Program-made: the position numbers and the translations under genes
Part shown: piece after piece, positions 1 to 8,727 of the stretch
Layout of the letters: every line of letters starts with the position of its first letter
Numbering within the stretch: the first letter of the stretch is position 1
Notes under the pieces: model-generated
Told to the model about the DNA's origin: nothing
Database searches by the model: none
Seen by the model: the letters and a program-made list of their open reading frames with translations, nothing else
Source: Marivirga aurantiaca
GTDB lineage: Bacteria > Bacteroidota > Bacteroidia > Cytophagales > Cyclobacteriaceae
Assembly: GCF_016679925.1 (NCBI RefSeq)
Contig: NZ_JAEQBW010000003.1
Location: 124,001 to 188,000, forward strand
DNA: 64,000 nt
Reading direction: 5' to 3'

Positions 1-369
1 TTGCCAACCCATATCTTCATGAAAGTAGAAGATCTGACTGGCTTTCCCTTCACCCGAACTGAGAACAATGGCTTCTTTGGCACTCAAAGGATGGATATCC
101 CTAAACTGCAAAGTGTCAGCTTCTTCATACTGGAATTTCTCCCAGCTCTCCCCGCTGTCATTACTTCTAAGAATGGTGGCATTGGTGCCACTTGCCCACA
201 CAATGCTATCGTTCAATGGTTGAAGCCCTATCAGAAGGGCGTCAGTTCCTGAGGATATTTCCTTGAGGCTATGGTTGATTTTCTCAGGGCCACAACTGCT
301 CATGAAAAATAGTAAATGAGCTATAAATAGGAGGGAAGTGCTTTTTCTATTACCAATCAAAATATTCAT
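1..369 (-). CDS. Partial lipoprotein with BNR/YCF48-like repeats
   Basis: Reading the minus strand from an ATG at 369 gives an open frame that runs off the window edge at base 1. The first 27 residues form a lipoprotein signal (basic start, LLFFMSSC lipobox), so the protein is probably anchored in a membrane facing the periplasm. Residues after it (ALLIGLQPLNDSIVWASG, TILRSNDSGESWEKF) have the look of a beta-propeller of the BNR / YCF48 type, where each blade carries an SxDxGxxW element. Such Bacteroidota lipoproteins are commonly annotated as photosystem-assembly-like or oxidoreductase-like proteins but their role is unknown. The start overlaps the end of the upstream AsmA-like gene by 20 bases, suggesting co-transcription. 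Only 123 codons are visible. Confidence 0.7.
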   Translation of the reverse strand, partial: MNILIGNRKSTSLLFIAHLLFFMSSCGPEKINHSLKEISSGTDALLIGLQPLNDSIVWASGTNATILRSNDSGESWEKFQYEEADTLQFRDIHPLSAKEAIVLSSGEGKASQIFYFHEDMGWQ

Positions 370-2845
370 CTTCATTAAGTTCAACTTCTTTTTTCTTTTT
401 TTCCTGTGGTTTTTCCCCGCTAATTATCTTTTTAATGGTTTTGCCTTCCTCCTGAATACGTTCCGCTACTGATTTGAGCGAGCGTTGTCCATCCCAGTTG
501 ACTTTAAAATCATCAGTGGTACCCACAATCTTAAGGTGTAATTTAGTATAATCATCTGTTTTTTCAATGGCACCGAATGCTTCATCTTTGTCTTGCTTTT
601 TGAAATTTTTGAGTGGCACGAGCAATCGGTAGTTGATTTGTTGGTCAAATGTGTGGGTTCCTTGCAGCACAATTTCCGATATATTGGATTTTATGACCAT
701 TTCCGGTAAATAAATTGTTTTGTTTTCAATCCGGATGGTATTGGTCAATTCACCAAAACTTAGGTTGGAAAGCTCTTTTTCATTCACATAATCCGAAAGG
801 CTAAGCATTGGAGCGAAATTGTTGAGTTGTCCATTAATGATGGTGGCATTAATGTCTGCGGTGAAATCTTCCGGTTTAAAATTGAGGGATTTGTCCAGTA
901 AAATAAAGGCACTCACTTTTGCATCAATTTTTCCTTTCAGATGCCTGTCTGCCAAAAAATCCTGGTTAAAGTTGTCGAATGAATAGAAAATACTATCAAT
1001 ATTGATCTTTTTAAAAGAGGCAACAGTGTTAATTTTGACTTGATCTTCCGCCACAGTATTAATAGTTCCATTAAGAACCATTTCCCCTCCGCTACTTTTC
1101 AAGTTCAGATTTTGAGCTTTTAATTCCTGATGCAGCACATTTATTTTACCGCTTATATTTCTGGCAGAGAATCTTTTAAAAGTCAATTGACTCACCTTTG
1201 TTTCCAGGTCAAATCTTAAATAAGGGCTAATGGAAAACTTGAACGACTTCTCTTGTTTCTCCAATGTGTTTTCTTCATTTGAGAGGCCGGAAAGTAATTC
1301 ATTTAAATTAATATTTCTGCTTTTGGTACTTGCTTCTACAAGCAGCGATTGATTCTCTTGTAACAGGTAGGGGAAAATATTGAGGAAGAAACCATTCATT
1401 GTAATGTCCGATTCGCCAATAATTCCGCTTAGAGAGTTTATGGCGATGTCATTCTTATTGAATAAAAGCCTGCCTGAGATGTTTTTGAGAGGTAAAGGAT
1501 AATCCAAATAAATGCCCCCTACATTTTTAAGCAGTATTTCACCGGAATTACTGATTTTATGAGCTGTGGAGGCTTTCTTAAAGTCATCAATATAGCCGGA
1601 AAGCTTGATGTTGAATTCAATTTCACCTGCCAGGTCTTTCATTTTGTCTTTGTTGGGGAGGAAAGTGAATAAATCCTGGGTGCTCAATACTCCTTCGGTG
1701 GAGAGAGTAAGAAAATAATTGTTGAAATTGCTTAAGGTAAGATCGGCCGTGAAAGGTTTATCCTGGATTACCCCTGCCATATTATTAAGTGCCAGCCTAC
1801 TGGTTTCGAAAGATTGGTATTTTCCGTTACTAAATTGGCCATTCAAATTTAGGTGGCTAATCCTCGTCTTGTATTCCGGATGGAAGAGTGAAGCTTCTTG
1901 CACATTGAATTCCAGGTTGACGGCTGGGTTCTCCTTTCGTGTTAGCTTACCAATAATGGTTCCTTTAAAATCAGCTTCTCCGGTGCTTTGATAGGCTGAT
2001 AGGGGTTTACTGTATTGCTCAGGTAACAGGGAAAGCAATGTGTTAAAATCGGTGTCTATTCCTGCTATGTTGAGGTTCATATAGCTATCTTCCAATTGAT
2101 AAACACCGGATATTTCAAAATTATTGGAGGCTACCAATACTTTGGAAGGCTTAATGATTACTTTCTTTTCAGCTTCATTATAATCCAGAGAGGCATCCAG
2201 TTTTAGTTTTTTGTTTTCAAAATAACTGAATTCATCAATCTTGATGGCCTTTGAAGTGAGATCACCTTTTGCCGTTATTTTGTAAACATCTTTTTTCTTC
2301 ACCAGTTGCGCACTTACTTTATGCCCCACTAACAAATAAGACTGATTGATGGAATGATCAACATAGTTAATAGCCACGTTATCAATGTTGATGTCCTTAA
2401 TGTTGAAGTTAAATTGTTGGTTTTCTTCCGATGAATCCGAACTCTCTTTGAGTATTTGATAGTTGGTGATTCCTTCTTTAGTGGTTCTAATGGTTACTTC
2501 GCCATTTTTTAAAATTATTTTATCGAATTGATAATTTTGCTTGTAAAGGGAGATAAGATCAAATGATAGAGAGAGTTGTTCCAGTTTAGCCAAAGGAAAT
2601 TTACTTCCTTTAATAGATTCCTGAATGGTTACATTCTGGAAGCGCAATGAAATATTGGGGAAATCGGTCCACCAGTTCAAATCAATTTTAGTGACTTCAA
2701 TGGGTGTCTGCAGGTTCTTGTTAATGGTCACAATAATTTGATTGACCAGTTTATCCTGATTAAAATATAAATAAGTGGAAACTGACGCAAAAACAGTAAT
2801 AAAGATGAAAAAAGTATAGATGAAAAATTTCTTAATGCGCTTCAA
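350..2845 (-). CDS. AsmA-like inner-membrane protein
   Basis: 831 residues. A single N-terminal transmembrane anchor (about residues 7-26) is followed by a long, beta-rich periplasmic part. The N-terminal block after the anchor (INKNLQTPIEVTKIDLNWW) and the C-terminal block (about 690-770: LSDYVNEKELSNLSFGEL, then an IYLPEMVIKSN strand) are typical of the AsmA / AsmA_2 family. Members form long bridge-like or envelope-associated proteins implicated in lipid transport and outer-membrane homeostasis. The last residues are acidic and charged (EKKKKEVELNEDEYFDW). Its 3' end overlaps the following minus-strand lipoprotein gene. The family assignment is firm; the exact function in this organism is not known. 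Confidence 0.85.
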   Translation of the reverse strand: MKRIKKFFIYTFFIFITVFASVSTYLYFNQDKLVNQIIVTINKNLQTPIEVTKIDLNWWTDFPNISLRFQNVTIQESIKGSKFPLAKLEQLSLSFDLISLYKQNYQFDKIILKNGEVTIRTTKEGITNYQILKESSDSSEENQQFNFNIKDINIDNVAINYVDHSINQSYLLVGHKVSAQLVKKKDVYKITAKGDLTSKAIKIDEFSYFENKKLKLDASLDYNEAEKKVIIKPSKVLVASNNFEISGVYQLEDSYMNLNIAGIDTDFNTLLSLLPEQYSKPLSAYQSTGEADFKGTIIGKLTRKENPAVNLEFNVQEASLFHPEYKTRISHLNLNGQFSNGKYQSFETSRLALNNMAGVIQDKPFTADLTLSNFNNYFLTLSTEGVLSTQDLFTFLPNKDKMKDLAGEIEFNIKLSGYIDDFKKASTAHKISNSGEILLKNVGGIYLDYPLPLKNISGRLLFNKNDIAINSLSGIIGESDITMNGFFLNIFPYLLQENQSLLVEASTKSRNINLNELLSGLSNEENTLEKQEKSFKFSISPYLRFDLETKVSQLTFKRFSARNISGKINVLHQELKAQNLNLKSSGGEMVLNGTINTVAEDQVKINTVASFKKINIDSIFYSFDNFNQDFLADRHLKGKIDAKVSAFILLDKSLNFKPEDFTADINATIINGQLNNFAPMLSLSDYVNEKELSNLSFGELTNTIRIENKTIYLPEMVIKSNISEIVLQGTHTFDQQINYRLLVPLKNFKKQDKDEAFGAIEKTDDYTKLHLKIVGTTDDFKVNWDGQRSLKSVAERIQEEGKTIKKIISGEKPQEKKKKEVELNEDEYFDW

Positions 2846-3127
2846 AGTTGCCTGGTGTTTATGCTGAAAACGAATTTATGTAAATAAGCGGTATAAAAGC
2901 AAAGGATAATTTAATTTATAATCTGAGTTTGTAAAACTACACTAGGACGTCATCTCATTAATATTTAGTATGACGGCATTCTGTAACAATCGAACTCAGA
3001 TTTATTGAATAAACAGCAGTAAATATACAAGTTTGAGGAATAGTTTGGTTTGAGAATTAAAGGTTTATAATTTATTGAGCTTCATTTCAGTGAAAGTAAT
3101 CCGCTGCACAATTTACTGCCATTGGAA

Positions 3128-3751
3128 TTACCATTTTATTGATAATAGTTTGAATAAATCGTATTCTTCAGGTATGTGAATTCCTTTGAAATTATTGGTA
3201 AGGCTTAGTAAAATGATGCCGCTTAAAACAATGCCAAAAATAAGAATCGTTCTGGATTGGTTTACAGGAGTTATCCCAAAAACATTTTGCTTCATTTTAC
3301 TTTGGTGTATGGAAGATATGTGTGCAAAAAAGGAAATTATAGCGAGTGAATAGTAAGGGATGAAAAAAATATTGAAAGGAAAAGTGTTGAGTCCTGCAGC
3401 ACCAAAATAGAAGTTGGTATCGAGCTGTAGAAAAAACCTGGCACCCAACACAGCTCCTATATGATTGAGCAGGAAAAAAGCCAAATATAAGCCTGACCAA
3501 AGGTGTAATTTTTCAAAAAAAGAGACGGCTAGTTTTCGTCTCTTCCTGAATAATTTTATCCCTGTAACTATCAGGGATAAACTAGCTGCTAAGAAAATAA
3601 TTTCTGCAATTGGATTTCTATAGAAGAGCCTTAAGGTATTCATCAACTCTATGTGTTTATCGGCTCCTAAAAAGCCAAATAAGTGATTGAACAAATGCAA
3701 TAAAATAAATACGGAGAAGGTAAGGCCGGAGAGATAGTGTATTTTTCTCAT
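3128..3751 (-). CDS. Haem-type multi-helix membrane protein
   Basis: 207 residues with about five hydrophobic helices and histidines placed inside or near helix ends (HYLSG, LLHLFNHL, LHLWSGLYLAFFLLNHIG, FFAHISSIH). The spacing resembles the cytochrome-b-like membrane anchors of the succinate dehydrogenase / fumarate reductase superfamily, so haem binding is plausible but only inferred. It lies 52 bases downstream of a Crp/Fnr-type regulator on the same strand, which suggests the regulator and this protein form a two-gene unit. No close named family was recognised. Confidence 0.6.
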   Translation of the reverse strand: MRKIHYLSGLTFSVFILLHLFNHLFGFLGADKHIELMNTLRLFYRNPIAEIIFLAASLSLIVTGIKLFRKRRKLAVSFFEKLHLWSGLYLAFFLLNHIGAVLGARFFLQLDTNFYFGAAGLNTFPFNIFFIPYYSLAIISFFAHISSIHQSKMKQNVFGITPVNQSRTILIFGIVLSGIILLSLTNNFKGIHIPEEYDLFKLLSIKW

Positions 3752-3803
3752 TTAATTTTTTTTCAAATGTCTGCTATCAATTCGGGAATCCATTTGACCT
3801 AAG

Positions 3804-4400
3804 TCAAATTCGGTTTTTTGGTTTGCGAATCCTGCTTAATGTTTCGAGAGCTATTCCTAAGTAGGAGGCAATATGGCTTAGAGGCACCCTTTGAGTAATG
3901 TCAGGCCGGGCGATAAGTAAATTCTCATACTTCTGCCGGGCAGTTTCAAATTGCATCGCTACAATTCGTTGCTGAAGTTGTAACATAGTTTTGGTGACTA
4001 CAATTCTTGCAAGCCTTTCAAAATCATGGTGTTTATCGCATAGCCATAAGAAATCTTTTTTGGAGAGTTCTATAGACGTAGTGGGTTCAAGTAGTTCGAT
4101 GTAATGTGGGCTCGGGCTGTTGAGAAAAAAGCTATTAATAGAACATAAAAACTCGTTTTCAAAAGCGAACCAATCTGAAATATCCTTTCCGTCCTTCAGG
4201 TAATAGGCTCTGGCAGTACCCCTGATCAGGTAGTAAATTTTTTCAGAATATTGTCCCTCTTTTAATAGATGGGCATTTTTATCAAGGGAAAAAACAGTAG
4301 AACAAGATCCAAGGTCAATTTGGCATTCCCTGGAAAGAGGGCAGTAGATTGCACTAATATTTGTTATTGCGTTCTCTATTTCTGATTGCTGCATTCTCAC
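3804..4400 (-). CDS. Crp/Fnr-family transcriptional regulator
   Basis: 198 residues. The N-terminal ~130 residues form a cyclic-nucleotide-binding-like beta barrel (LLKEGQYSEKIYYLIRGTARAYY, then SDWFAFENEF), followed by the long dimer helix and a C-terminal winged helix ending in VPLSHIASYLGIALETLSRIRK. No Fe-S cysteine cluster of the FNR type is visible. This short Bacteroidota subfamily often sits beside the gene it controls; here that is the haem-type membrane protein immediately downstream. The ligand is unknown. Confidence 0.85.
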   Translation of the reverse strand: MRMQQSEIENAITNISAIYCPLSRECQIDLGSCSTVFSLDKNAHLLKEGQYSEKIYYLIRGTARAYYLKDGKDISDWFAFENEFLCSINSFFLNSPSPHYIELLEPTTSIELSKKDFLWLCDKHHDFERLARIVVTKTMLQLQQRIVAMQFETARQKYENLLIARPDITQRVPLSHIASYLGIALETLSRIRKPKNRI

Positions 4401-4571
4401 ATATACTTATGGTATGAGCTTTCAAGATAGAAATTTTCAGGGAAAATTAATTCAGTTTGAGTTCGGACATCAACTATATCTCCTGGTTAGTGAATTTGAT
4501 AAGCATGTTCTAATAGGCTTACTGTGAGCAATCTTATGAAGATTAACTGATGAGAGTAAAGAGCTATAACT

Positions 4572-4605
4572 AAAAAAGCCTCCCGAAATCAATCGAAAGG
4601 CTTTG
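4572..4605 (-). terminator. Rho-independent terminator after tRNA-Val
   Basis: Read on the minus strand, directly after the tRNA, there is AAGCCTTT ... GGAGGCTTTTTT: an inverted repeat with AAGCCT/AGGCTT arms extended by weaker pairs, followed by a T run. It is positioned to end the tRNA transcript. Confidence 0.65.
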
Positions 4606-4609
4606 TCTG

Positions 4610-4687
4610 TGGTGGGGATAGTAGGATTCGAACCTACGACCCCCTGCTTGTAAGGCAGGTGCTCTAAACCAACTGAGCTATATCCCC
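4610..4687 (-). tRNA. tRNA-Val (anticodon TAC)
   Basis: The minus strand folds as a complete cloverleaf: acceptor GGGGATA pairing with TATCCCC, D arm GCTCAGTTGGTTTAGAGC, anticodon stem CCTGC/GCAGG with loop CTTACAA (anticodon TAC, reading GUA), T arm GTAGG-TTCGAAT-CCTAC, discriminator A and an encoded CCA. The anticodon assigns it to valine. It is a single tRNA gene, followed by a terminator. Confidence 0.97.
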
Positions 4688-4881
4688 ATTATGTTATTTG
4701 TTTTTCCTTTACAACTCTTTCGTTGTTTGGGAATGCAAATGTAGTACAGATTTTTAATCTTGCAAACTAAGAAGGGAAATTAATTGTGAGTTTTTTAAAT
4801 ATTATTTTCAGTTATTTGATTTTCAGATTTTTACACTTTTAAATTTCTTAATATTTTTATGACTTGATATGGTTTAAGTCA

Positions 4882-5532
4882 TTACTTCCACCCCTGCTCG
4901 CCCAGTAAAGGCACAAAGCTAAAATTATCAAATACCTCCTTTTCAATCTTTTTTTCTGCTGTTTTTCGCAAACGCATCATTTTCTGTACTTTGTTATCTC
5001 CCACGGGTATTACTAAAATTCCTCCTTCGGTTAATTGATTTAACAATTCGGTGGGAACCGTTGGTGCGCCTGCTGTTACTATGATCTTGTTGTAGGGGCC
5101 ATGGGCAGGCAATCCTTTGGAGCCATCTCCATAGAAAAAATGGGGTTTATAGCCCAAATCCGGTAAGAAAACCCTTGTACGCTCGTAAAGCATTTTCTGG
5201 TATTCTATAGTGTAAACTTTTGCTCCCAATGCTAAAAGCACACATGCCTGATAGCCTGAGCCGGTGCCAATTTCCAACACTCTGTCGGTGGGTTTCAATT
5301 CCAGCAATTGCGTTTGAAATGCGACAGTGTATGGCTGGGAAATAGTTTGTCCATGCCCAATAGGAAATGCCTTGTCCTGGTAGGCATGTTCAAGAAAAGC
5401 CTGATCGAAGAAAACATGTCTGGGAATTTTTCCAATAGCATCCAGAACTCGCTCATCATATATTCCCTTTTCCCTTAGCTTTCGTACCAGCCCCCTGCGC
5501 ATTCCCTGATGCTTGTAATTATCTTCAATCAT
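4882..5532 (-). CDS. pcm: Protein-L-isoaspartate O-methyltransferase
   Basis: 216 residues, the usual length for Pcm. It transfers a methyl group from S-adenosylmethionine to isoaspartyl residues as the first step in repairing damaged proteins in the cytoplasm. Visible marks are the SAM-binding loop VLEIGTGSGYQACVL (about 85-99), the substrate-region motif GHGQTISQPYTVAFQTQLL just before it, and the post-I motif DGSKGLPAHGPYNKIIVTAGAP. The start ATG at 5532 follows a short AT-rich leader. It stands alone between the tRNA gene and a divergent WG-repeat gene. Confidence 0.93.
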   Translation of the reverse strand: MIEDNYKHQGMRRGLVRKLREKGIYDERVLDAIGKIPRHVFFDQAFLEHAYQDKAFPIGHGQTISQPYTVAFQTQLLELKPTDRVLEIGTGSGYQACVLLALGAKVYTIEYQKMLYERTRVFLPDLGYKPHFFYGDGSKGLPAHGPYNKIIVTAGAPTVPTELLNQLTEGGILVIPVGDNKVQKMMRLRKTAEKKIEKEVFDNFSFVPLLGEQGWK

Positions 5533-5645
5533 ATTTCAAACTTAAAAAAAAATGAGCAATGATTTTTCTATTATTCAGCAGAAAGATTCTTTCTATTCTT
5601 TAAACATTAAAAGTTTTATAACTTTAGGCTTTCCATTCATCAATT

Positions 5646-8213
5646 ATGCAAAGAAGAGTAGTTTTATTGTTTTTTCTCCTTGTGTGTGGAGGCTCTTTTT
5701 GCCATGCCCAATCTGCTTTGCGCACCATGAAACATCTGGAAAAAGGTCAATTGGGAAAAGTAATAAAGGTACTGGAAAGAACCACTTCCAAAGATCCCGC
5801 TGATCCGGCCAATAATTTCATTTTGGCTCATTATTATATTCATCCGCAACTATCCTATGAAGCTATAGATTCTGCACATTTCCATATTAAGCGAGCGCGT
5901 GAAGGTTATCAATTAATAGATGAGAAAAAATTGAAAAAGTATCATCGAAAAGGAATGGACAGCTTGAAAATTGAACAGCTCTCGGATAAAATCGATAGCC
6001 TGGCTTTTCTTGCTTCCCTGGAATTGAACTCAGAAGTTGGTTATAATGATTTTATTGAGAAATATCCAGGAAGTATTCAAATAGAAGAGGCCATAGAATT
6101 GAGAAATGAAGTGGCCTACCAGAATGCCCTTGCGGAAAAAACGCCCGTTGCGATGCAGGAATTTTTCAGAAAATATCCGGAGGCTAAACAAGCCAAAGAG
6201 GCAAAGGATGCCTTTGAAACCTTGTATTACGAGCAAAAAACGCAAAGCAAAACAGTAGAAAGGTTTAAGGATTACCTACGGGAAAGACCGCAGTCGGTTT
6301 ATGCCGATGAGGCTGCATGGGAACTGCTAAAAATAACAAGTGCAGGGGCTAATCAATCCATCTTTGAGGCATTTAAAGAACAATATCCTAAAACGGAAGC
6401 AGCCAAAATTGCCACCACCTTGCTCAACCATATGTCTGACAAAGCTTTTAATCCGGAGTTGATGGTGCATGTGAAGAATAATACCTATCACTTTTATGAC
6501 ATCAGCAATAAGAAATTATTAGGCTTTGAATTGCCGGGTGTAATCACAGATTCCTGCAGATGGATTAAGGAGGTGCTGATCAGGACATCAGGCAAAAAAG
6601 GAGATACATGGTATTTAAAGAATGGAGAGGTCTTTATGGAAGGACCTGTCAATGATATTGTTTACCTGGGGTCCGGCTTCTTTAAAGCCAAATATCCGGA
6701 TCAATATAAAAAGCAGCTTTTACATATTTCACAAGACAAACAACTGTCTCAGTCAGCACTGGATTTTATAGCGATAGATGATTACTCTTTTGCTAAAAAG
6801 GAAAATAATGGCTGGCAACTGATTTCGCTATTAGGAGAAGAGATTTTGAAAAATACGGTAGACTCCATCTGGAAAATCAATGATGTCTATTTCTTTCGGC
6901 AAGATAAAAAAATGGCTGTGACTACCATTTCTGACTTGAGAAAAGAAGGAAGGAATGATTTGAAAAGCTTGGCTTTGCTCTATACTGATTATGAAATACT
7001 AGAGGATGGAATGCTTTGGCTGACTTCCAACAACTATCAGACAGTGCTTGATGCCAGCTTAAAACCTGTTATTCCTCTTCAGGAAGCTGAAATAGATAGG
7101 GTGGCACAGGGATGGACTATTTTCAAGAATGGCCAATATGAATTTTTGGATAACAATTTCGCTCCCCTTTACAACCGGAAATTCGATAAAGTACATTCCC
7201 GTAACAACATCATAGCCCTGAAAGCAGAGGGAAAATGGGCTGTTTCAGATATGGGAAATCTGATTTTCCCGGATTTCCGGTTTGATTCTGTGAGGCTATT
7301 CAATAGCTGGATTACTTTTGGAACAACAGCTGATGAGAAGGAACTAATTTTTCATGAGGGGAAAAATACAAAACTTGCCGATAATGAAATCTTCAAATTA
7401 CTCAATTCCCACAATGAGGCACTAGAGGAAGATATAGAGCAAATTCGTTTTGTGGACATTATAAATGACAAAGGATACCATAAAATATATAATGGCTATG
7501 GCAAGCTGATCCACGAAGGTTCCCAACTCAATATTGGTGTGCTTACATCAGGCCTGCTGCAAATTACCAGGGATAATAAGAGGCTTTTATTGGATAGCGC
7601 AGGGGTAAAGCTAGTGGAAAATTTGGATGCGATAGGTAATCTGCAAGAGGGACTTATTCCTCTACTGAAGAACAAGAAATTTGGTGCTCTTATTGTCTCC
7701 AATCAGAAGTTGATCCCTTATATTTCCGTGGCCAAAATTCAGCCTTTTCTGAAAGATTCCATTTTTATATACAGGAAAGATGGGCTTAGTGGATTGATCA
7801 ATGCAGAAGGAAAGGAAATTTTAACGAATGAATTTAATACCATAGAATATGTAAATGATTCCATGGCTATTGTAAGCAAGGATGACGATTTGAAGCTTAT
7901 CAATATTTATACAAAAGAGGTGATCATTAACGGGATAGTAGATATTGAAAAAGTGGTTTTTAAATTAAAAAGCTACTATATCCTCAGGATAAATTCCGGT
8001 TATGGCTTGATAGATCAGCTGGGGGAAACATTGATTCCTTTTATTTTCAATTCACTGGAAGCTTATTTCACAAAAGAAGAAATCATATGGATGGCCGAGC
8101 GCAGTATATCCGAAATTGATTACCAGGTATTGGCTTATTTTGACCAAAATGGCACCTTATTATTCAGGGAAGGATTGACGAATGAAGAGTACCTGAAAAC
8201 TGTTTGTGATTAA
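5646..8213 (+). CDS. Secreted WG-repeat / TPR-like protein
   Basis: 855 residues beginning with a clear signal peptide (VVLLFFLLVCGGSFCHAQS). Residues ~25-240 are helical and TPR-like (LEKGQLGKVIKVLERT, then FRKYPEAKQAKEAKDAFETL). From about residue 280 to the end there is a long series of beta hairpins of the WG-repeat type, with recurring units such as GYGLIDQLGETLIPFIFNSL and GLINAEGKEILTNEFN. WG-repeat proteins are common secreted or outer-membrane-associated proteins in Bacteroidota; their ligands are generally unknown. The upstream region is short and shared with divergent pcm. Start chosen for the signal peptide. Confidence 0.75.
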   Translation: MQRRVVLLFFLLVCGGSFCHAQSALRTMKHLEKGQLGKVIKVLERTTSKDPADPANNFILAHYYIHPQLSYEAIDSAHFHIKRAREGYQLIDEKKLKKYHRKGMDSLKIEQLSDKIDSLAFLASLELNSEVGYNDFIEKYPGSIQIEEAIELRNEVAYQNALAEKTPVAMQEFFRKYPEAKQAKEAKDAFETLYYEQKTQSKTVERFKDYLRERPQSVYADEAAWELLKITSAGANQSIFEAFKEQYPKTEAAKIATTLLNHMSDKAFNPELMVHVKNNTYHFYDISNKKLLGFELPGVITDSCRWIKEVLIRTSGKKGDTWYLKNGEVFMEGPVNDIVYLGSGFFKAKYPDQYKKQLLHISQDKQLSQSALDFIAIDDYSFAKKENNGWQLISLLGEEILKNTVDSIWKINDVYFFRQDKKMAVTTISDLRKEGRNDLKSLALLYTDYEILEDGMLWLTSNNYQTVLDASLKPVIPLQEAEIDRVAQGWTIFKNGQYEFLDNNFAPLYNRKFDKVHSRNNIIALKAEGKWAVSDMGNLIFPDFRFDSVRLFNSWITFGTTADEKELIFHEGKNTKLADNEIFKLLNSHNEALEEDIEQIRFVDIINDKGYHKIYNGYGKLIHEGSQLNIGVLTSGLLQITRDNKRLLLDSAGVKLVENLDAIGNLQEGLIPLLKNKKFGALIVSNQKLIPYISVAKIQPFLKDSIFIYRKDGLSGLINAEGKEILTNEFNTIEYVNDSMAIVSKDDDLKLINIYTKEVIINGIVDIEKVVFKLKSYYILRINSGYGLIDQLGETLIPFIFNSLEAYFTKEEIIWMAERSISEIDYQVLAYFDQNGTLLFREGLTNEEYLKTVCD

Positions 8214-8727
8214 AAGCATTGCAGTTCCGCAAAAGGGGAAGTAGGGGAAGGGCTTGGAATTACTTTAGCGGGCTCTCGATAAATACTTCAAAGTTTGAGA
8301 ACTAATAAAATCCCGATACACCGGGATAAGTTTTGCTCGGAGAGAGCGGGAGGGAGGACAAAACAGCGGGCCAGCGTTGGGATAAGCGTAGAAGCATTGT
8401 TTTGTTCCCGAGTATCGGGACAAAAAGAAGAATAAAAATTTGGTTTTAAAGTGCTTGAGATTTAAGTTAAACCTTAATTTTAAGTAAAATTTATTAATCA
8501 GGAATAGCCTATAGCGACCAACCGACATAATTTTTATCGATATAGGGTTCCCTGATGCAGCAATTTCGGGAACATTCCAGTTGATTTTTACTCAAATTTG
8601 AAAATCCGATCAGCTTTACAATATTATTTCACACTGAATTAACACCTCTTTTTGACCAATGTATTTAGATTCCATTAAATTGCATCAGGATTACAGTCTA
8701 TAGTACCATTAACCAAGCATTGAAAAC
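8214..8727. repeat. Gene-free gap with a dispersed intergenic repeat
   Basis: No convincing gene. Bases ~8310-8440 resemble sequence at 37190-37372 and 46362-46580 (shared pieces: AATCCCGA-ACCGGGA-AAGTTTTGCTCG, GAGCGGG, GACAAAA). The copy carries a perfect 15-bp hairpin TCCCGA-GTA-TCGGGA at 8406-8420. An 87-codon minus-strand frame here consists of repeat sequence and is not called. The rest is AT-rich leader of the pafA gene. Confidence 0.5.

Noticed and set aside
1-252. Plus-strand 83-codon frame at the window start
   Set aside because: It is the shadow of the minus-strand lipoprotein gene, which has a lipobox and propeller-type motifs.
8265-8528. 87-codon minus-strand frame
   Set aside because: It lies fully in a dispersed intergenic repeat, has unusual basic composition and no promoter or family signal.
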